A stretch of DNA of 64,000 nt, taken from contig NZ_CP021032.1 of assembly GCF_002117485.1 (NCBI RefSeq), positions 62,001-126,000 of the forward strand, given 5' to 3'. The notes under the pieces were generated by a model, which did not search any database, was not told the DNA's origin, and saw only the letters and a program-made list of their open reading frames with translations. Shown piece by piece: positions 52,569 to 61,858 of this stretch; the first letter of the stretch is position 1, and every line of letters begins with the position of its first letter. The stretch comes from Rhizobium sp. NXC14. GTDB lineage: Bacteria > Pseudomonadota > Alphaproteobacteria > Rhizobiales > Rhizobiaceae. The position numbers and the translations under genes were made by a program.

Positions 52569-53547
52569 TGCGGCGGCGCAAGCGGCGCCTTGTCTCGGAC
52601 GGGCTTTCGGAAAAATTCGCCCGGTAGCTTCTGGCAAAGGCCGAGGCCGAATTGAAACCGGTTGCCGCCGCGATATCGGCGAAGGAGGCCGTCGTCTCGA
52701 TCACCTTGCGGCGCGCCGCATTCAGGCGCAGTGCGAGATAATGCACATGCGGCGGTGCGCCGATGCTCTGCTGGAAGAGGTCCTGCAGATGCCTGGCGCT
52801 GATGCCGACCCTGCGGGCGATCCGAGCGAGGATCAGGGGCTGCTCGATATGTTCCTCCATCAGCCGCACCGCCTGCGCCACGCGGGGATCGTGCATGCTG
52901 AGCCCCGCCGAGGCTGCGGAAAGCGGTTCGTCGCCATGAAAGGAGGGCTGCTCGTAGCGGAACAGCCGGCTGACTTCGAGCGCCAGCGAATAACCTTGTC
53001 GCTGCCTGATGATCTCCAGCATCAGGTCGACGGTCGGCAGCGAACCCGATGTCGTCAGTCGCTTGCCGTCGATGACAAAACGATCCTTGACGGCCCGCAC
53101 CTCAGGATAAGCAAGCGCAAAATCCTCGTAATCTTCCCAGTGAACGGTCGCCGGCTGCCCGTCGAGCAGGCTTGCCTCCGCGAGCAGCCAGGTGCCTGAC
53201 TCGATGCCGGCGATCACCGTCCGGTGGCGGGCGGCCTGGGATAGCTGCATCTTGAGCGCCGGCGTGGCGCTGCCGCGCCAGTTGTAGCTCGCAAGCACGA
53301 AGAGCGGTCTATCCTCGGCCGTCGCCCGGAAGATCCCGTCCGCCGGAATGGCGATGTGGCTGGTGGTCGGAACCGGCGCTCCGTCCGGTGTCAGGAGCCG
53401 CCAGCGGTAGAGCTCGCTGCCGGAAATGCGATTGGCGCCACGTAGCGGCTCGATGACCGACGCGATCAGGATCAGGTTCGTATCCGGAAGAACGAGAAGG
53501 TCGATATCGAGCCGCTCGGTCGATCGCTGTAGCAATGTCACCTCCAC
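52543..53547 (-). CDS. GlxA-family AraC regulator (CdhR-like)
   Basis: A 334-residue regulator with DJ-1/PfpI-like N-terminal domain (LLVLPDTNLILIASVIEPLRGANR ... FVLASYNWRG) and C-terminal AraC helix-turn-helix pair (LARIARRVGISARHLQDLFQQ; SFADIAAATGFNSASAFARSYRANF). CdhR of Pseudomonas, which controls carnitine dehydrogenase genes, has this architecture. It is divergent from the carnitine operon by 90 bases, so it is the probable activator. Confidence 0.85.
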   Translation of the reverse strand: MEVTLLQRSTERLDIDLLVLPDTNLILIASVIEPLRGANRISGSELYRWRLLTPDGAPVPTTSHIAIPADGIFRATAEDRPLFVLASYNWRGSATPALKMQLSQAARHRTVIAGIESGTWLLAEASLLDGQPATVHWEDYEDFALAYPEVRAVKDRFVIDGKRLTTSGSLPTVDLMLEIIRQRQGYSLALEVSRLFRYEQPSFHGDEPLSAASAGLSMHDPRVAQAVRLMEEHIEQPLILARIARRVGISARHLQDLFQQSIGAPPHVHYLALRLNAARRKVIETTASFADIAAATGFNSASAFARSYRANFSESPSETRRRLRRRITSSAAAT

Positions 53548-53637
53548 GATTCCGATAATGTATCAAAAGCTTCTGAAAGCGTAAAGCATCTCTGTTCATG
53601 TTGTCGCGTAATGACCATAAGACGGGAGAACAAAAAC

Positions 53638-54540
53638 ATGCCTCTTGCTATGAACCGCGATGTCTTCATCACCTGTGCCGTGACCGGCGCCGGCGACACG
53701 GTTTCCAGATCCAGCCACGTTCCCATCACTCCCAAGCAGATCGCGGATTCCGCGATCGACGCCGCCAAGGCTGGGGCGGCCGTTGTTCACTGCCATGTCC
53801 GCGATCCGGAAACCGGGGCCGCCAGCCGCCGCAATGATCTCTACAGGGAGGTCACCGACCGCATCCGCTCGGCGGATATCGACGTCGTTCTCAACCTCAC
53901 CGCCGGCATGGGCGGGGACCTGATCTTCGGGGATGTCGAAAGCCCCCTGCCCCTCAATGCGAAAGGCACCGACATGGCGGGCGCCAGCGAGCGTGTCAGC
54001 CATGTCGCCGAGTGCCTGCCGGAGATCTGCACGCTCGACTGCGGCACGATGAACTTCAACCTCGGCGACTATGTCATGACCAACACGCCGGCCATGCTGC
54101 GGGCGATGGCAAGCAAGATGACGGCTCTCGGCGTGCGGCCCGAAATCGAGGCCTTCGACACCGGCCATCTCTGGTTCGCCAAGCAGCTCGCTGAAGAGGG
54201 GCTGATCGAAGACCCCGTGTTGATCCAGCTCTGCATGGGCATTCCGTGGGGTGCTCCTGACGACCTCAACACGTTCATGGCGATGGTCAACAATGTGCCT
54301 GCGAGCTGGACCTTTTCGGCCTTCTCGATCGGCCGCAATGCCATGGCCTATCCGGCCGCGGCGGTTCTGGCGGGTGGCAATGTGCGTGTCGGCCTGGAAG
54401 ACAACCTCTTCGTCGGCAAGGGCCAGCTCGCCACCAATGCGCAGCTCGTCGAAAAGGCCGTGCAGGTGGTGGAAGGCATGGGCGCGCGGATCATCGGTCC
54501 GGAAGACGTCCGCAAGAAACTCAAACTGACGAAGCGCTGA
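53638..54540 (+). CDS. BKACE enzyme, dehydrocarnitine cleavage
   Basis: A 300-residue enzyme of the beta-keto acid cleavage family (DUF849). Zinc-site residues sit in AAVVHCHVRDPETG and in the C-terminal half; DCGTMNFN and GNVRVGLEDNLF are family blocks. In carnitine clusters this enzyme condenses 3-dehydrocarnitine with acetyl-CoA, giving betainyl-CoA and acetoacetate. GGGAG precedes the ATG at 53638; an ATG at 53611 lacks a site. It is followed 7 bases later by carnitine dehydrogenase, which fixes the substrate assignment. Confidence 0.88.
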   Translation: MPLAMNRDVFITCAVTGAGDTVSRSSHVPITPKQIADSAIDAAKAGAAVVHCHVRDPETGAASRRNDLYREVTDRIRSADIDVVLNLTAGMGGDLIFGDVESPLPLNAKGTDMAGASERVSHVAECLPEICTLDCGTMNFNLGDYVMTNTPAMLRAMASKMTALGVRPEIEAFDTGHLWFAKQLAEEGLIEDPVLIQLCMGIPWGAPDDLNTFMAMVNNVPASWTFSAFSIGRNAMAYPAAAVLAGGNVRVGLEDNLFVGKGQLATNAQLVEKAVQVVEGMGARIIGPEDVRKKLKLTKR

Positions 54541-54547
54541 GGGCGGC

Positions 54548-56038
54548 ATGACAGGGATCAGCAAGGCAGCTTGTATCGGCGGCGGCGTCATCGGCGGCGG
54601 ATGGATCGCCCGTTTCCTGCTTGCCGGCATCGACGTCGATGTCTTCGACCCGCATCCGGAGGCCGAACGCATCGTCGGCGAAGTGATCGCCAATGCCGAA
54701 AAGGCCTATGCCATGCTGACCGGCGCACCGTTGCCGCCGCGCGGCCGGCTCACCTTCTGCAAGACATTGGAGGAAGCGGTCGCCGGCGCCGACTGGATCC
54801 AGGAAAGCGTGCCGGAACGGCTCGACCTCAAGCGCGGTGTCTTGACGCAGATCGATGCCGCGGCACGGCCGGATGCCCTGATCGGCTCATCCACGTCAGG
54901 ACTGCTGCCGACCGACCTGCAGCGGGACATGAAACATCCCGAACGGCTGTTTGTCGCCCATCCCTATAATCCGGTCTATCTGCTGCCGCTGGTCGAAATG
55001 GTCGGTGGCGAGAAGACATCGGCGGTGACCATCAAGGCGGCGATGGACAAACTGCCGCCGATCGGCATGAAGGGCGTCCACATCGCCAAGGAGATCGAGG
55101 CCTTCGTCGGCGACCGGCTGCTCGAGGCGCTCTGGCGCGAGGCCCTATGGCTTATCCACGACGACATCTGCACCGTCGAGACGCTCGACGACGTCATCCG
55201 TTATTCCTTCGGCCTGCGCTGGGCGCAGATGGGCCTGTTCCAGACCTACCGCATCGCCGGGGGCGAGGCCGGGATGCGCCATTTCCTCGCCCAGTTCGGG
55301 CCGTGCCTCGCCTGGCCATGGACCAAGCTCACCGATGTGGTGGATCTCGACGATGCACTGATCGAAAAGATCGGCCGACAGTCCGACGAGCAGGCGGCGG
55401 GGCTTTCGATCCGCGAGCTCGAGCGCATCCGCGACGAAAATCTTGTCGGCATCCTCCAATCCCTCAAGGGCGGCCACGGCGGCAAAGGCTGGGGCGCCGG
55501 CAAGCTCTTGAAGGATTTCGAACAAACCCTCTGGGCGCGAGGAGGTGATGCGGCCGCCTCTGTCGATCCGTCGAAACCGCTGAGGCTCGTCGAAACCAAG
55601 GTGAGCCCCGCCTGGGTCGATTATAACGGCCACATGACCGAACACCGCTACCTGCAGGTTTTCGGCGATACGTCGGACGCGCTGCTGCGTCTTGTCGGCG
55701 TCGATCTCGCCTATGTCGAGGCGGGCCATAGCTACTATACGGTCGAAAGCCACATCCGCCATCTCGGTGAGGCAAAGCTCGGGCAGGCGATCCACTCGAC
55801 CTGTCAGGTGCTCGCCGCCGATGACAAACGGCTGCATGTCTTTCACACTCTGTACGCTACGGCGACGGGCGAGGCTCTCGCCACCGCCGAGCACATGCTG
55901 CTGCATGTCGACAGCAAGATGGGTAAGGCGGCACCGGCGCCGGCCGCCGTGCTCGACAAGGTCAGGATGATCGCTGCGGCTCATTCGGAATTGGCGCTGC
56001 CCGAAGGCGCCGGCCGTTGTGTCGGCGAGAAACGGTAA
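54548..56038 (+). CDS. lcdH: L-carnitine dehydrogenase fused to thioesterase
   Basis: A 496-residue fusion. Residues 1-320 form a 3-hydroxyacyl-CoA-dehydrogenase-like L-carnitine dehydrogenase (NAD site CIGGGVIGGGW; catalytic region FVAHPYNPVYLLPLVEMVGG with the His). Residues about 345-470 form a hotdog thioesterase (WVDYNGHMTEHRYLQVFGD). This fusion is known from Rhizobium carnitine dehydrogenase. The first half oxidises carnitine to 3-dehydrocarnitine; the second likely hydrolyses betainyl-CoA to glycine betaine. Confidence 0.92.
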   Translation: MTGISKAACIGGGVIGGGWIARFLLAGIDVDVFDPHPEAERIVGEVIANAEKAYAMLTGAPLPPRGRLTFCKTLEEAVAGADWIQESVPERLDLKRGVLTQIDAAARPDALIGSSTSGLLPTDLQRDMKHPERLFVAHPYNPVYLLPLVEMVGGEKTSAVTIKAAMDKLPPIGMKGVHIAKEIEAFVGDRLLEALWREALWLIHDDICTVETLDDVIRYSFGLRWAQMGLFQTYRIAGGEAGMRHFLAQFGPCLAWPWTKLTDVVDLDDALIEKIGRQSDEQAAGLSIRELERIRDENLVGILQSLKGGHGGKGWGAGKLLKDFEQTLWARGGDAAASVDPSKPLRLVETKVSPAWVDYNGHMTEHRYLQVFGDTSDALLRLVGVDLAYVEAGHSYYTVESHIRHLGEAKLGQAIHSTCQVLAADDKRLHVFHTLYATATGEALATAEHMLLHVDSKMGKAAPAPAAVLDKVRMIAAAHSELALPEGAGRCVGEKR

Positions 56039-56048
56039 GAGGATCGGC

Positions 56049-57209
56049 ATGGATTTCGGCCTCAACGAAGAACAGCAAATGATCGTCGACACGGTTCGCG
56101 CCTTTGTCGAGACCGAAATCTATCCGCATGAGAGCGAGATCGAGCGGACCGGCATCGTTCCACCGGAACTCGGGCGCGAGATCCAGCGCAAATGCATCGA
56201 TCTCGGCTTCTACGCCTGCAACTTTCCGGAGGAGGTCGGCGGTGCGGGCCTCGATCATCTCACCTTCACGCTGGTCGAGCGGGAGCTCGGGCGCGGCTCG
56301 CTGGGTCTGACGGTTTTCTTCGGCCGGCCCTCCGGCATTCTGATGGCCTGTGAGGGCGAGCAGCGTGAGCGTTATCTCCTGCCCGCGGTGCGCGGCGAGA
56401 AGATCGACGCGCTTGCAATTACCGAGCCGGATGCCGGCTCCGATATGCGCGGCATGAAATGCGCTGCACGCCGCGATGGCGGCGACTTTGTCCTGAACGG
56501 CACGAAACATTTCATCTCGCATGCCGATGTCGCCGATTTCGTCATCGTCTTCGCCGCGACCGGGGAGGAGGAAACGCCGAAAGGCATCAAGAAGAAGATC
56601 ACCGCCTTCCTGGTGGATCGCGGCACGCCCGGGTTCGAAATCCTCAAAGGCTACGAGTCCGTTTCGCATCGCGGCTACCATAATTGTACACTCAGCTTTG
56701 AAGACTGCCGCATTCCTGAAGCCCAGGTGCTGGGCGAGGTGCATCGCGGCTTCGATATCGCCAACCAATGGCTTTACGGCACACGGCTGACGGTTGCCGC
56801 CACCTGCGTCGGCCGGGCGCGGCGCGTCTTCGACCTGGCGCTCCCCTACGCCGCCGAGCGGAAGCAGTTCGGCAAGCCGATCGGCGCCAATCAGGGTGTG
56901 TCGTTCAAGCTTGCCGACATGATCACCGAGATCGATGCGGCCGACTGGCTAACGCTTGCCGCCGCCTGGCAGGTCGACGCCGGTCGTCCCGCCGACCGGC
57001 AGATCGCCTCCGCCAAGCTCTACGCCTCCGAGATGCTGGCTCGCGTCACCGACGAGGCGATCCAGATTTTCGGCGGCATGGGCCTGATGGACGACCTGCC
57101 GCTCGCCCGTTTCTGGCGCGACGCCCGCGTCGAGCGCATCTGGGACGGCACCTCCGAGATCCAGCGGCACATTATCAGCCGCGATCTGCTTCGGCCGCTG
57201 GGAGCATGA
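56049..57209 (+). CDS. acyl-CoA dehydrogenase (possible gamma-butyrobetainyl-CoA)
   Basis: A 386-residue flavoenzyme with the whole acyl-CoA dehydrogenase fold: LAITEPDAGSDMRGM (FAD/substrate loop), YAAERKQFGKPIGANQ and QIFGGMGLMDDLP. At the catalytic base position the usual Glu of YEGT is Asp (RIWDGTSEIQR). AGAGGA precedes the ATG at 56049; the GTG at 56019 overlaps the upstream gene. In a carnitine locus its likely substrate is gamma-butyrobetainyl-CoA, giving crotonobetainyl-CoA, but this is inference from neighbours. Confidence 0.87.
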   Translation: MDFGLNEEQQMIVDTVRAFVETEIYPHESEIERTGIVPPELGREIQRKCIDLGFYACNFPEEVGGAGLDHLTFTLVERELGRGSLGLTVFFGRPSGILMACEGEQRERYLLPAVRGEKIDALAITEPDAGSDMRGMKCAARRDGGDFVLNGTKHFISHADVADFVIVFAATGEEETPKGIKKKITAFLVDRGTPGFEILKGYESVSHRGYHNCTLSFEDCRIPEAQVLGEVHRGFDIANQWLYGTRLTVAATCVGRARRVFDLALPYAAERKQFGKPIGANQGVSFKLADMITEIDAADWLTLAAAWQVDAGRPADRQIASAKLYASEMLARVTDEAIQIFGGMGLMDDLPLARFWRDARVERIWDGTSEIQRHIISRDLLRPLGA

Positions 57210-57213
57210 GCCG

Positions 57214-59268
57214 ATGACCTCAAGACCGCTCGACCGCCTGCTCAGACCGCAAACGATCGCCGTCTTCGGCGGCCGTGAGGCACGCAGGGTGATCGAGCAG
57301 TGCGACCGCATGGGCTTTTCGGGCGAGATCTGGCCGGTTCATCCGAAACTCGACGAGGTGCTTGGGCGGCGCTGCTATCGCTCCCTCTCCGATCTGCCCG
57401 CGGCACCGGATGCCGCTTTCATCGGCGTCAACCGAACGCTCACCATCGACATCGTGCGCGGCCTTTCGCTGGCCGGCGCCGGCGGCGCCGTCTGTTATGC
57501 ATCGGGCTTCAGCGAGGCGACGGCGGAACTTGCCGATGGCGCCGAACTGCAGCAGGCCCTTGTGGAAGCGGCCGGCGGCATGCCGGTCCTCGGGCCGAAC
57601 TGTTACGGGCTGATCAACGGCCTCGACGGCGCTTTGTTATGGCCTGATCAGCATGGCATGCAGCGCGTCGAACGCGGTGTCGCGATCCTTACGCAGTCCT
57701 CCAATATCGCCCTCAACCTGACCATGCAGACGCGCGGACTGCCGATCGCCTATGTGGTCACATCGGGCAACCAGGCGCAGACATCGCTTGCCGATGTCGC
57801 CTGCGCGCTCATTGAGGATCAACGCATCACGGCGGTTGGCCTTCACGTCGAAGGGTTCGGCGACCTTGCCGGCCTGGAACGCCTTGCCGCTATGGCCCGT
57901 CGATCGAAGAAGCCTGTCGTCGTGTTGAAGGTCGGCAGGTCCGAGCAGGCGAAACACGCGGCCGTGTCGCATACAGCTTCGCTTGCCGGCAGCGATGCGG
58001 TGGCCGATGCCGTGCTCGCCCGCCTCGGTCTCGGCCGCGTCCAGAGCCTGCCGGCGCTGCTCGAAACTCTGAAACTGCTGCATCTTGCCGGCCCTCTCCC
58101 AAGCTATTCGATTTCGTCCATGAGCTGCTCGGGCGGCGAGGCTTCCCTGATGGCGGATGCCGCCGTCGGCCGGAAAGTGGAATTCCCCGCCCTGCAGCCG
58201 CAGCAATTGCCGCGGCTGCGCGAGGTGCTCGGCGAGATGGTAGCGCTTGCAAACCCGCTCGACTACCACACCTTCGTCTGGGGCGATCTCGCGCGTCAGA
58301 CGGAGGCATTCAGCGCCATGTTCAAAGGTGGCTGCGCACTCAATCTCGTGGTTCTAGATTTTCCCCGCGACGACCGGTGTGATTCATCCGAGTGGACGAC
58401 GACGACAGACGCAGTCATCGCCGCAGCCTCCGCGACCGGTGCGCTGGCCGGCGTGCTCGCGACCCTTCCCGAGAACATGCCGGAGCCGGTTGCCGCTCGT
58501 CTGATGTCAAAGGGCATCGTCGCCTTCTCGGGTATCGACGAAGCCATCACCGCGGCGGAAGTTGCCGCTGGGATCGGCGAGGCCTGGGATCGTCCCCCTC
58601 CCCTGCCGCTCCTCAACGTCGTCCCCGTTGATGGCGAGCTCGATACGCTGTCGGAAGCCGATGCAAAGACCGAGCTTGCTGCCTGCGGCCTCCCTGTTCC
58701 CCGGGGGCTGCAGGCTTTTTCTCCTCGCGAAGCCGCAGAGCAGGCCGAGCGGCTCGGTTTTCCCGTCGTACTGAAGGGGCTCGGCATTGCGCACAAGACC
58801 GAGGCCGGCGCCGTCGTGCTCAACCTCAAAGATCCAGAGGCGGTGACGAATGCGGCGGCGGCGATGCGGCCGAATGGCGGTTATCTCGTCGAGAAAATGA
58901 TCGATCCGCCAGTCGCCGAGCTCATTGTCGGCGCCAGCCGGGACCCGGTCTTCGGATTGTCGCTGACATTGGGAGCGGGCGGAATCTTCGTCGAACTGCT
59001 CGAAGATTCCGTCGTCCTGCCGCTTCCGGCGACGAAAGCCGATATTGGTGCGGCGATTTCATGTCTTAAAATCGCAAAGTTGATCCATGGCTATCGCGGG
59101 CGTCCGCGCGGCGATCTTGAAGCCACTATAGACGCCGTCGCAGCTACGGCAGAATATGTCGTAAAGAATGCGGTGCGCCTTGAGGAACTGGACATTAATC
59201 CCTTGATGGTTCTTCCCGAAGGGCGCGGTGTTGTTGCAGTTGATGCTCTCATACGGCGAAGGAGGTAG
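57214..59268 (+). CDS. NDP-forming acyl-CoA ligase
   Basis: A 684-residue enzyme of the acetyl-CoA synthetase (ADP-forming) superfamily: CoA-binding domain (residues 1-130, FGGREARRV), succinyl-CoA-synthetase-like middle with the phospho-histidine segment AAVSHTASLAGSD, then an ATP-grasp domain (LKGLGIAHKTEAGAVVLNL). Expected to activate an acid to its CoA ester. E. coli carnitine metabolism uses an AMP-forming CaiC instead, so the chemistry would be different. It lies 4 bases after the dehydrogenase. Confidence 0.88.
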   Translation: MTSRPLDRLLRPQTIAVFGGREARRVIEQCDRMGFSGEIWPVHPKLDEVLGRRCYRSLSDLPAAPDAAFIGVNRTLTIDIVRGLSLAGAGGAVCYASGFSEATAELADGAELQQALVEAAGGMPVLGPNCYGLINGLDGALLWPDQHGMQRVERGVAILTQSSNIALNLTMQTRGLPIAYVVTSGNQAQTSLADVACALIEDQRITAVGLHVEGFGDLAGLERLAAMARRSKKPVVVLKVGRSEQAKHAAVSHTASLAGSDAVADAVLARLGLGRVQSLPALLETLKLLHLAGPLPSYSISSMSCSGGEASLMADAAVGRKVEFPALQPQQLPRLREVLGEMVALANPLDYHTFVWGDLARQTEAFSAMFKGGCALNLVVLDFPRDDRCDSSEWTTTTDAVIAAASATGALAGVLATLPENMPEPVAARLMSKGIVAFSGIDEAITAAEVAAGIGEAWDRPPPLPLLNVVPVDGELDTLSEADAKTELAACGLPVPRGLQAFSPREAAEQAERLGFPVVLKGLGIAHKTEAGAVVLNLKDPEAVTNAAAAMRPNGGYLVEKMIDPPVAELIVGASRDPVFGLSLTLGAGGIFVELLEDSVVLPLPATKADIGAAISCLKIAKLIHGYRGRPRGDLEATIDAVAATAEYVVKNAVRLEELDINPLMVLPEGRGVVAVDALIRRRR

Positions 59269-59275
59269 CGCAGGT

Positions 59276-60058
59276 TTGAGCGACTACATTCGTACACGAA
59301 GTGACGGCGGAATATTGGAAGTCGTCATCGACCGGCCGAAGGCGAACGCCATCGACCTCGCGACCAGCCGCGCCATGGGATTGATCTTCCGAAATTTCCG
59401 CGACGACCCCGACTTGCGCGTTGCCATCGTCACGGGTGCGAGCGAAAAGTTTTTCTGCGCCGGCTGGGATCTGAAGGCGGCTGCGTCGGGCGATGCGGTC
59501 GACGGCGACTATGGTGTGGGTGGCTTTGGCGGGCTGCAGGAACTGCGTGACCTCAACAAGCCCATCATCTCGGCGATCAACGGCATCTGTTGCGGCGGCG
59601 GACTGGAGATCGCGCTCTCGACCGACCTCATCATCGCCGCCGAGCATGCGACCTTTGCCCTGCCGGAAATCCGCTCGGGCACGGTCGCCGATGCGGCTTC
59701 GATCAAGCTGCCGAAGCGCATCCCCTATCATATCGCGATGGACATGCTTTTGACGGGTCGCTGGCTCGACGTCCACGAAGCGCATCGCTGGGGTTTCGTC
59801 AATGAAATCCTGCCCGCCGATCGCTTGATGGCGAGAGCCTGGGAGCTTGCCCGGCTGCTCGAAAGCGGGCCGCCGCTCGTCTATGCTGCAATCAAGGAAA
59901 TCGTTCGCGAAGCGGAGGGTTCGACGTTCCAGACTGCCATGAACAAGATCACCAAGCGGCAGTTTGCGACCGTCGATCGGCTCTATTCGAGCGAAGACCA
60001 ATTGGAAGGCGCGCGGGCTTTCGCGGAGAAGCGAAGCCCCATTTGGAAAGGACGATAA
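59276..60058 (+). CDS. enoyl-CoA hydratase, CaiD-like
   Basis: A 260-residue crotonase-fold protein. Oxyanion-hole segments are EKFFCAGWDLKAAA and GICCGGGLEIALSTDLIIAAE; the C-terminal EAEGSTFQTAMNKI resembles CaiD. It would hydrate crotonobetainyl-CoA to carnitinyl-CoA. No ATG fits: a perfect AAGGAGG 9 bases upstream of TTG (LSDYIRTRSDG) marks a TTG start, and the longer frame from 59228 overlaps the ligase gene. The start overlaps no other frame and follows the ligase by 7 bases. Confidence 0.87.
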   Translation: MSDYIRTRSDGGILEVVIDRPKANAIDLATSRAMGLIFRNFRDDPDLRVAIVTGASEKFFCAGWDLKAAASGDAVDGDYGVGGFGGLQELRDLNKPIISAINGICCGGGLEIALSTDLIIAAEHATFALPEIRSGTVADAASIKLPKRIPYHIAMDMLLTGRWLDVHEAHRWGFVNEILPADRLMARAWELARLLESGPPLVYAAIKEIVREAEGSTFQTAMNKITKRQFATVDRLYSSEDQLEGARAFAEKRSPIWKGR

Positions 60059-60173
60059 GGAGGCGGCAGCAACCGCGCATTTTCCCGCATGATGCGGGCA
60101 CCGGAGGCGGAGAGGAAACCGCCTGCGATTCTGCCCGGAAGTTCTGTCAACGCACCAAAGAAGGAACAGGGGA

Positions 60174-61763
60174 ATGAACGACTACACCAAATATCTCACA
60201 AGCCGCGTCACCGCCGGCGGGCTCAGCCGCCGCGAATTCATGGGACGCGCCATGGCGGCCGGCATCACACTTGCCGTTGCCGACAAACTCTTCACCGAAA
60301 GCGCAGAAGCCGCCGAACCGAAGCACGGTGGTCACCTGAAGCTCGGCCTCGAAGGCGGTGCCGCCACCGATTCCAAGGATCCGGCGAAATTTCTGTCGCA
60401 GTTCATGTTCTGCGTCGGCCGCTGCTGGGGCGATATGCTGGTCGAATCCGATCCGCTGACTGGGGCTGCCGTGCCGGCGCTCGCCGAATCCTGGGAGCCG
60501 TCAAAGGATGCGGTCACCTGGACCTTCAAGATCCGCAAGGGCGTCAAGTTCCACAACGGCAAGGAACTGACGATCGACGACGTCGTTGCAACGCTGAAGC
60601 GCCACACCGACAAAAGCTCGGAATCAGGCGCGCTGGGCGTTCTCGGCTCGATTAAGGAGATCAAGGCCGATGGCGGCAATCTCGTCCTGACGCTCAGTGA
60701 AGGCAATGCCGATATGCCGCTGCTGCTGTCGGATTACCATCTGGTGATCCAGCCGAATGGCGGCGTCGACGATCCCCTGGCCTCGATCGGTACCGGACCT
60801 TACAAGCTGACGAGCTTCGAGCCCGGCGTCCGCGCCACCTTCGAGAAGAACAAGGACGACTGGCGCACCGACCGCGGCTACGTCGATTCGATCGAGATCA
60901 TCGGCATGAACGACGCCACCGCCCGCATCGCGGCCCTGTCGTCGGGCCAGGTGCACTACATCAACCGTGTCGACCCGAAGACGGTCAGCCTGTTGAAGCG
61001 CGCACCCAACGTCGAGATTCTCTCGACAGCCGGCCGCGGCCATTATGTCTTCATCATGCATTGCGATAAGGCGCCGTTCGACAATAACGACTTGCGCCTG
61101 GCGCTCAAATACGCCATGGACCGCGAAACCATGGTGCAGAAGATCCTTGGCGGTTACGGCAAGGTGGGCAACGATTTCCCGATCAACAGCACCTATGCGC
61201 TGTTCCCCGAGGGCATCGAGCAGCGCACCTACGATCCCGACAAGGCTGCCTTCCACTACAAGAAGTCAGGCCATAGCGGTTCGGTTCTCCTGCGCACCTC
61301 CGAAGTCGCCTTCCCCGGCGCCGTCGATGCGGCCGTCCTTTACCAGGAAAGCTGCAAGAAGGCGGGCATCGAGATCGAGGTCAAGCGCGAACCGGGTGAC
61401 GGGTACTGGACCAATGTCTGGAACGTCCAGCCCTTCTCGACCTCCTACTGGGGCGGCCGCCCGACGCAGGACCAGATGTATTCCACCGCCTATCTCTCGA
61501 CGGCGGACTGGAACGACACCAAGTTCAAGCGCCCTGACTTCGACAAGCTCCTGCTGCAGGCGCGCGCCGAGCTTGATGAAGCCAAACGCAAGGATATGTA
61601 CCGCACCATGGCGATGATGGTGCGCGACGAGGGCGGCGTGATCCTGCCGATGTTCAACGACTTCGTGAACGCCTCCACCAAGCAGGTGAAGGGTTATGTC
61701 CATGACATCGGCAACGATATGTCGAACGGTTACGTCGCAACCCGTGTCTGGCTGGACGCCTAG
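60174..61763 (+). CDS. peptide/opine-type ABC binding protein, Tat-exported
   Basis: A 529-residue solute-binding protein of family 5 (DppA/OppA). A twin-arginine signal (LSRREFMGRAMAAGITLAVA, about residues 17-36) indicates Tat export. Family blocks: PALAESWEPSKDAVTWTFKI, KGVKFHNGKELTIDD and IGTGPYKLTSFEPG. GGAACAGGGG precedes the ATG. In this operon it probably brings in a trimethylammonium compound rather than a peptide; that is inference from context. Confidence 0.88.
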   Translation: MNDYTKYLTSRVTAGGLSRREFMGRAMAAGITLAVADKLFTESAEAAEPKHGGHLKLGLEGGAATDSKDPAKFLSQFMFCVGRCWGDMLVESDPLTGAAVPALAESWEPSKDAVTWTFKIRKGVKFHNGKELTIDDVVATLKRHTDKSSESGALGVLGSIKEIKADGGNLVLTLSEGNADMPLLLSDYHLVIQPNGGVDDPLASIGTGPYKLTSFEPGVRATFEKNKDDWRTDRGYVDSIEIIGMNDATARIAALSSGQVHYINRVDPKTVSLLKRAPNVEILSTAGRGHYVFIMHCDKAPFDNNDLRLALKYAMDRETMVQKILGGYGKVGNDFPINSTYALFPEGIEQRTYDPDKAAFHYKKSGHSGSVLLRTSEVAFPGAVDAAVLYQESCKKAGIEIEVKREPGDGYWTNVWNVQPFSTSYWGGRPTQDQMYSTAYLSTADWNDTKFKRPDFDKLLLQARAELDEAKRKDMYRTMAMMVRDEGGVILPMFNDFVNASTKQVKGYVHDIGNDMSNGYVATRVWLDA

Positions 61764-61858
61764 CGGCGAAGGGCGCACGCCCTTCCGATCCCCAACGAAG
61801 CCGGGACCGTGGGATGAAACCCGCGGTCCTCCCGACGTTTCAGCGCTAGGTCTTCGCC

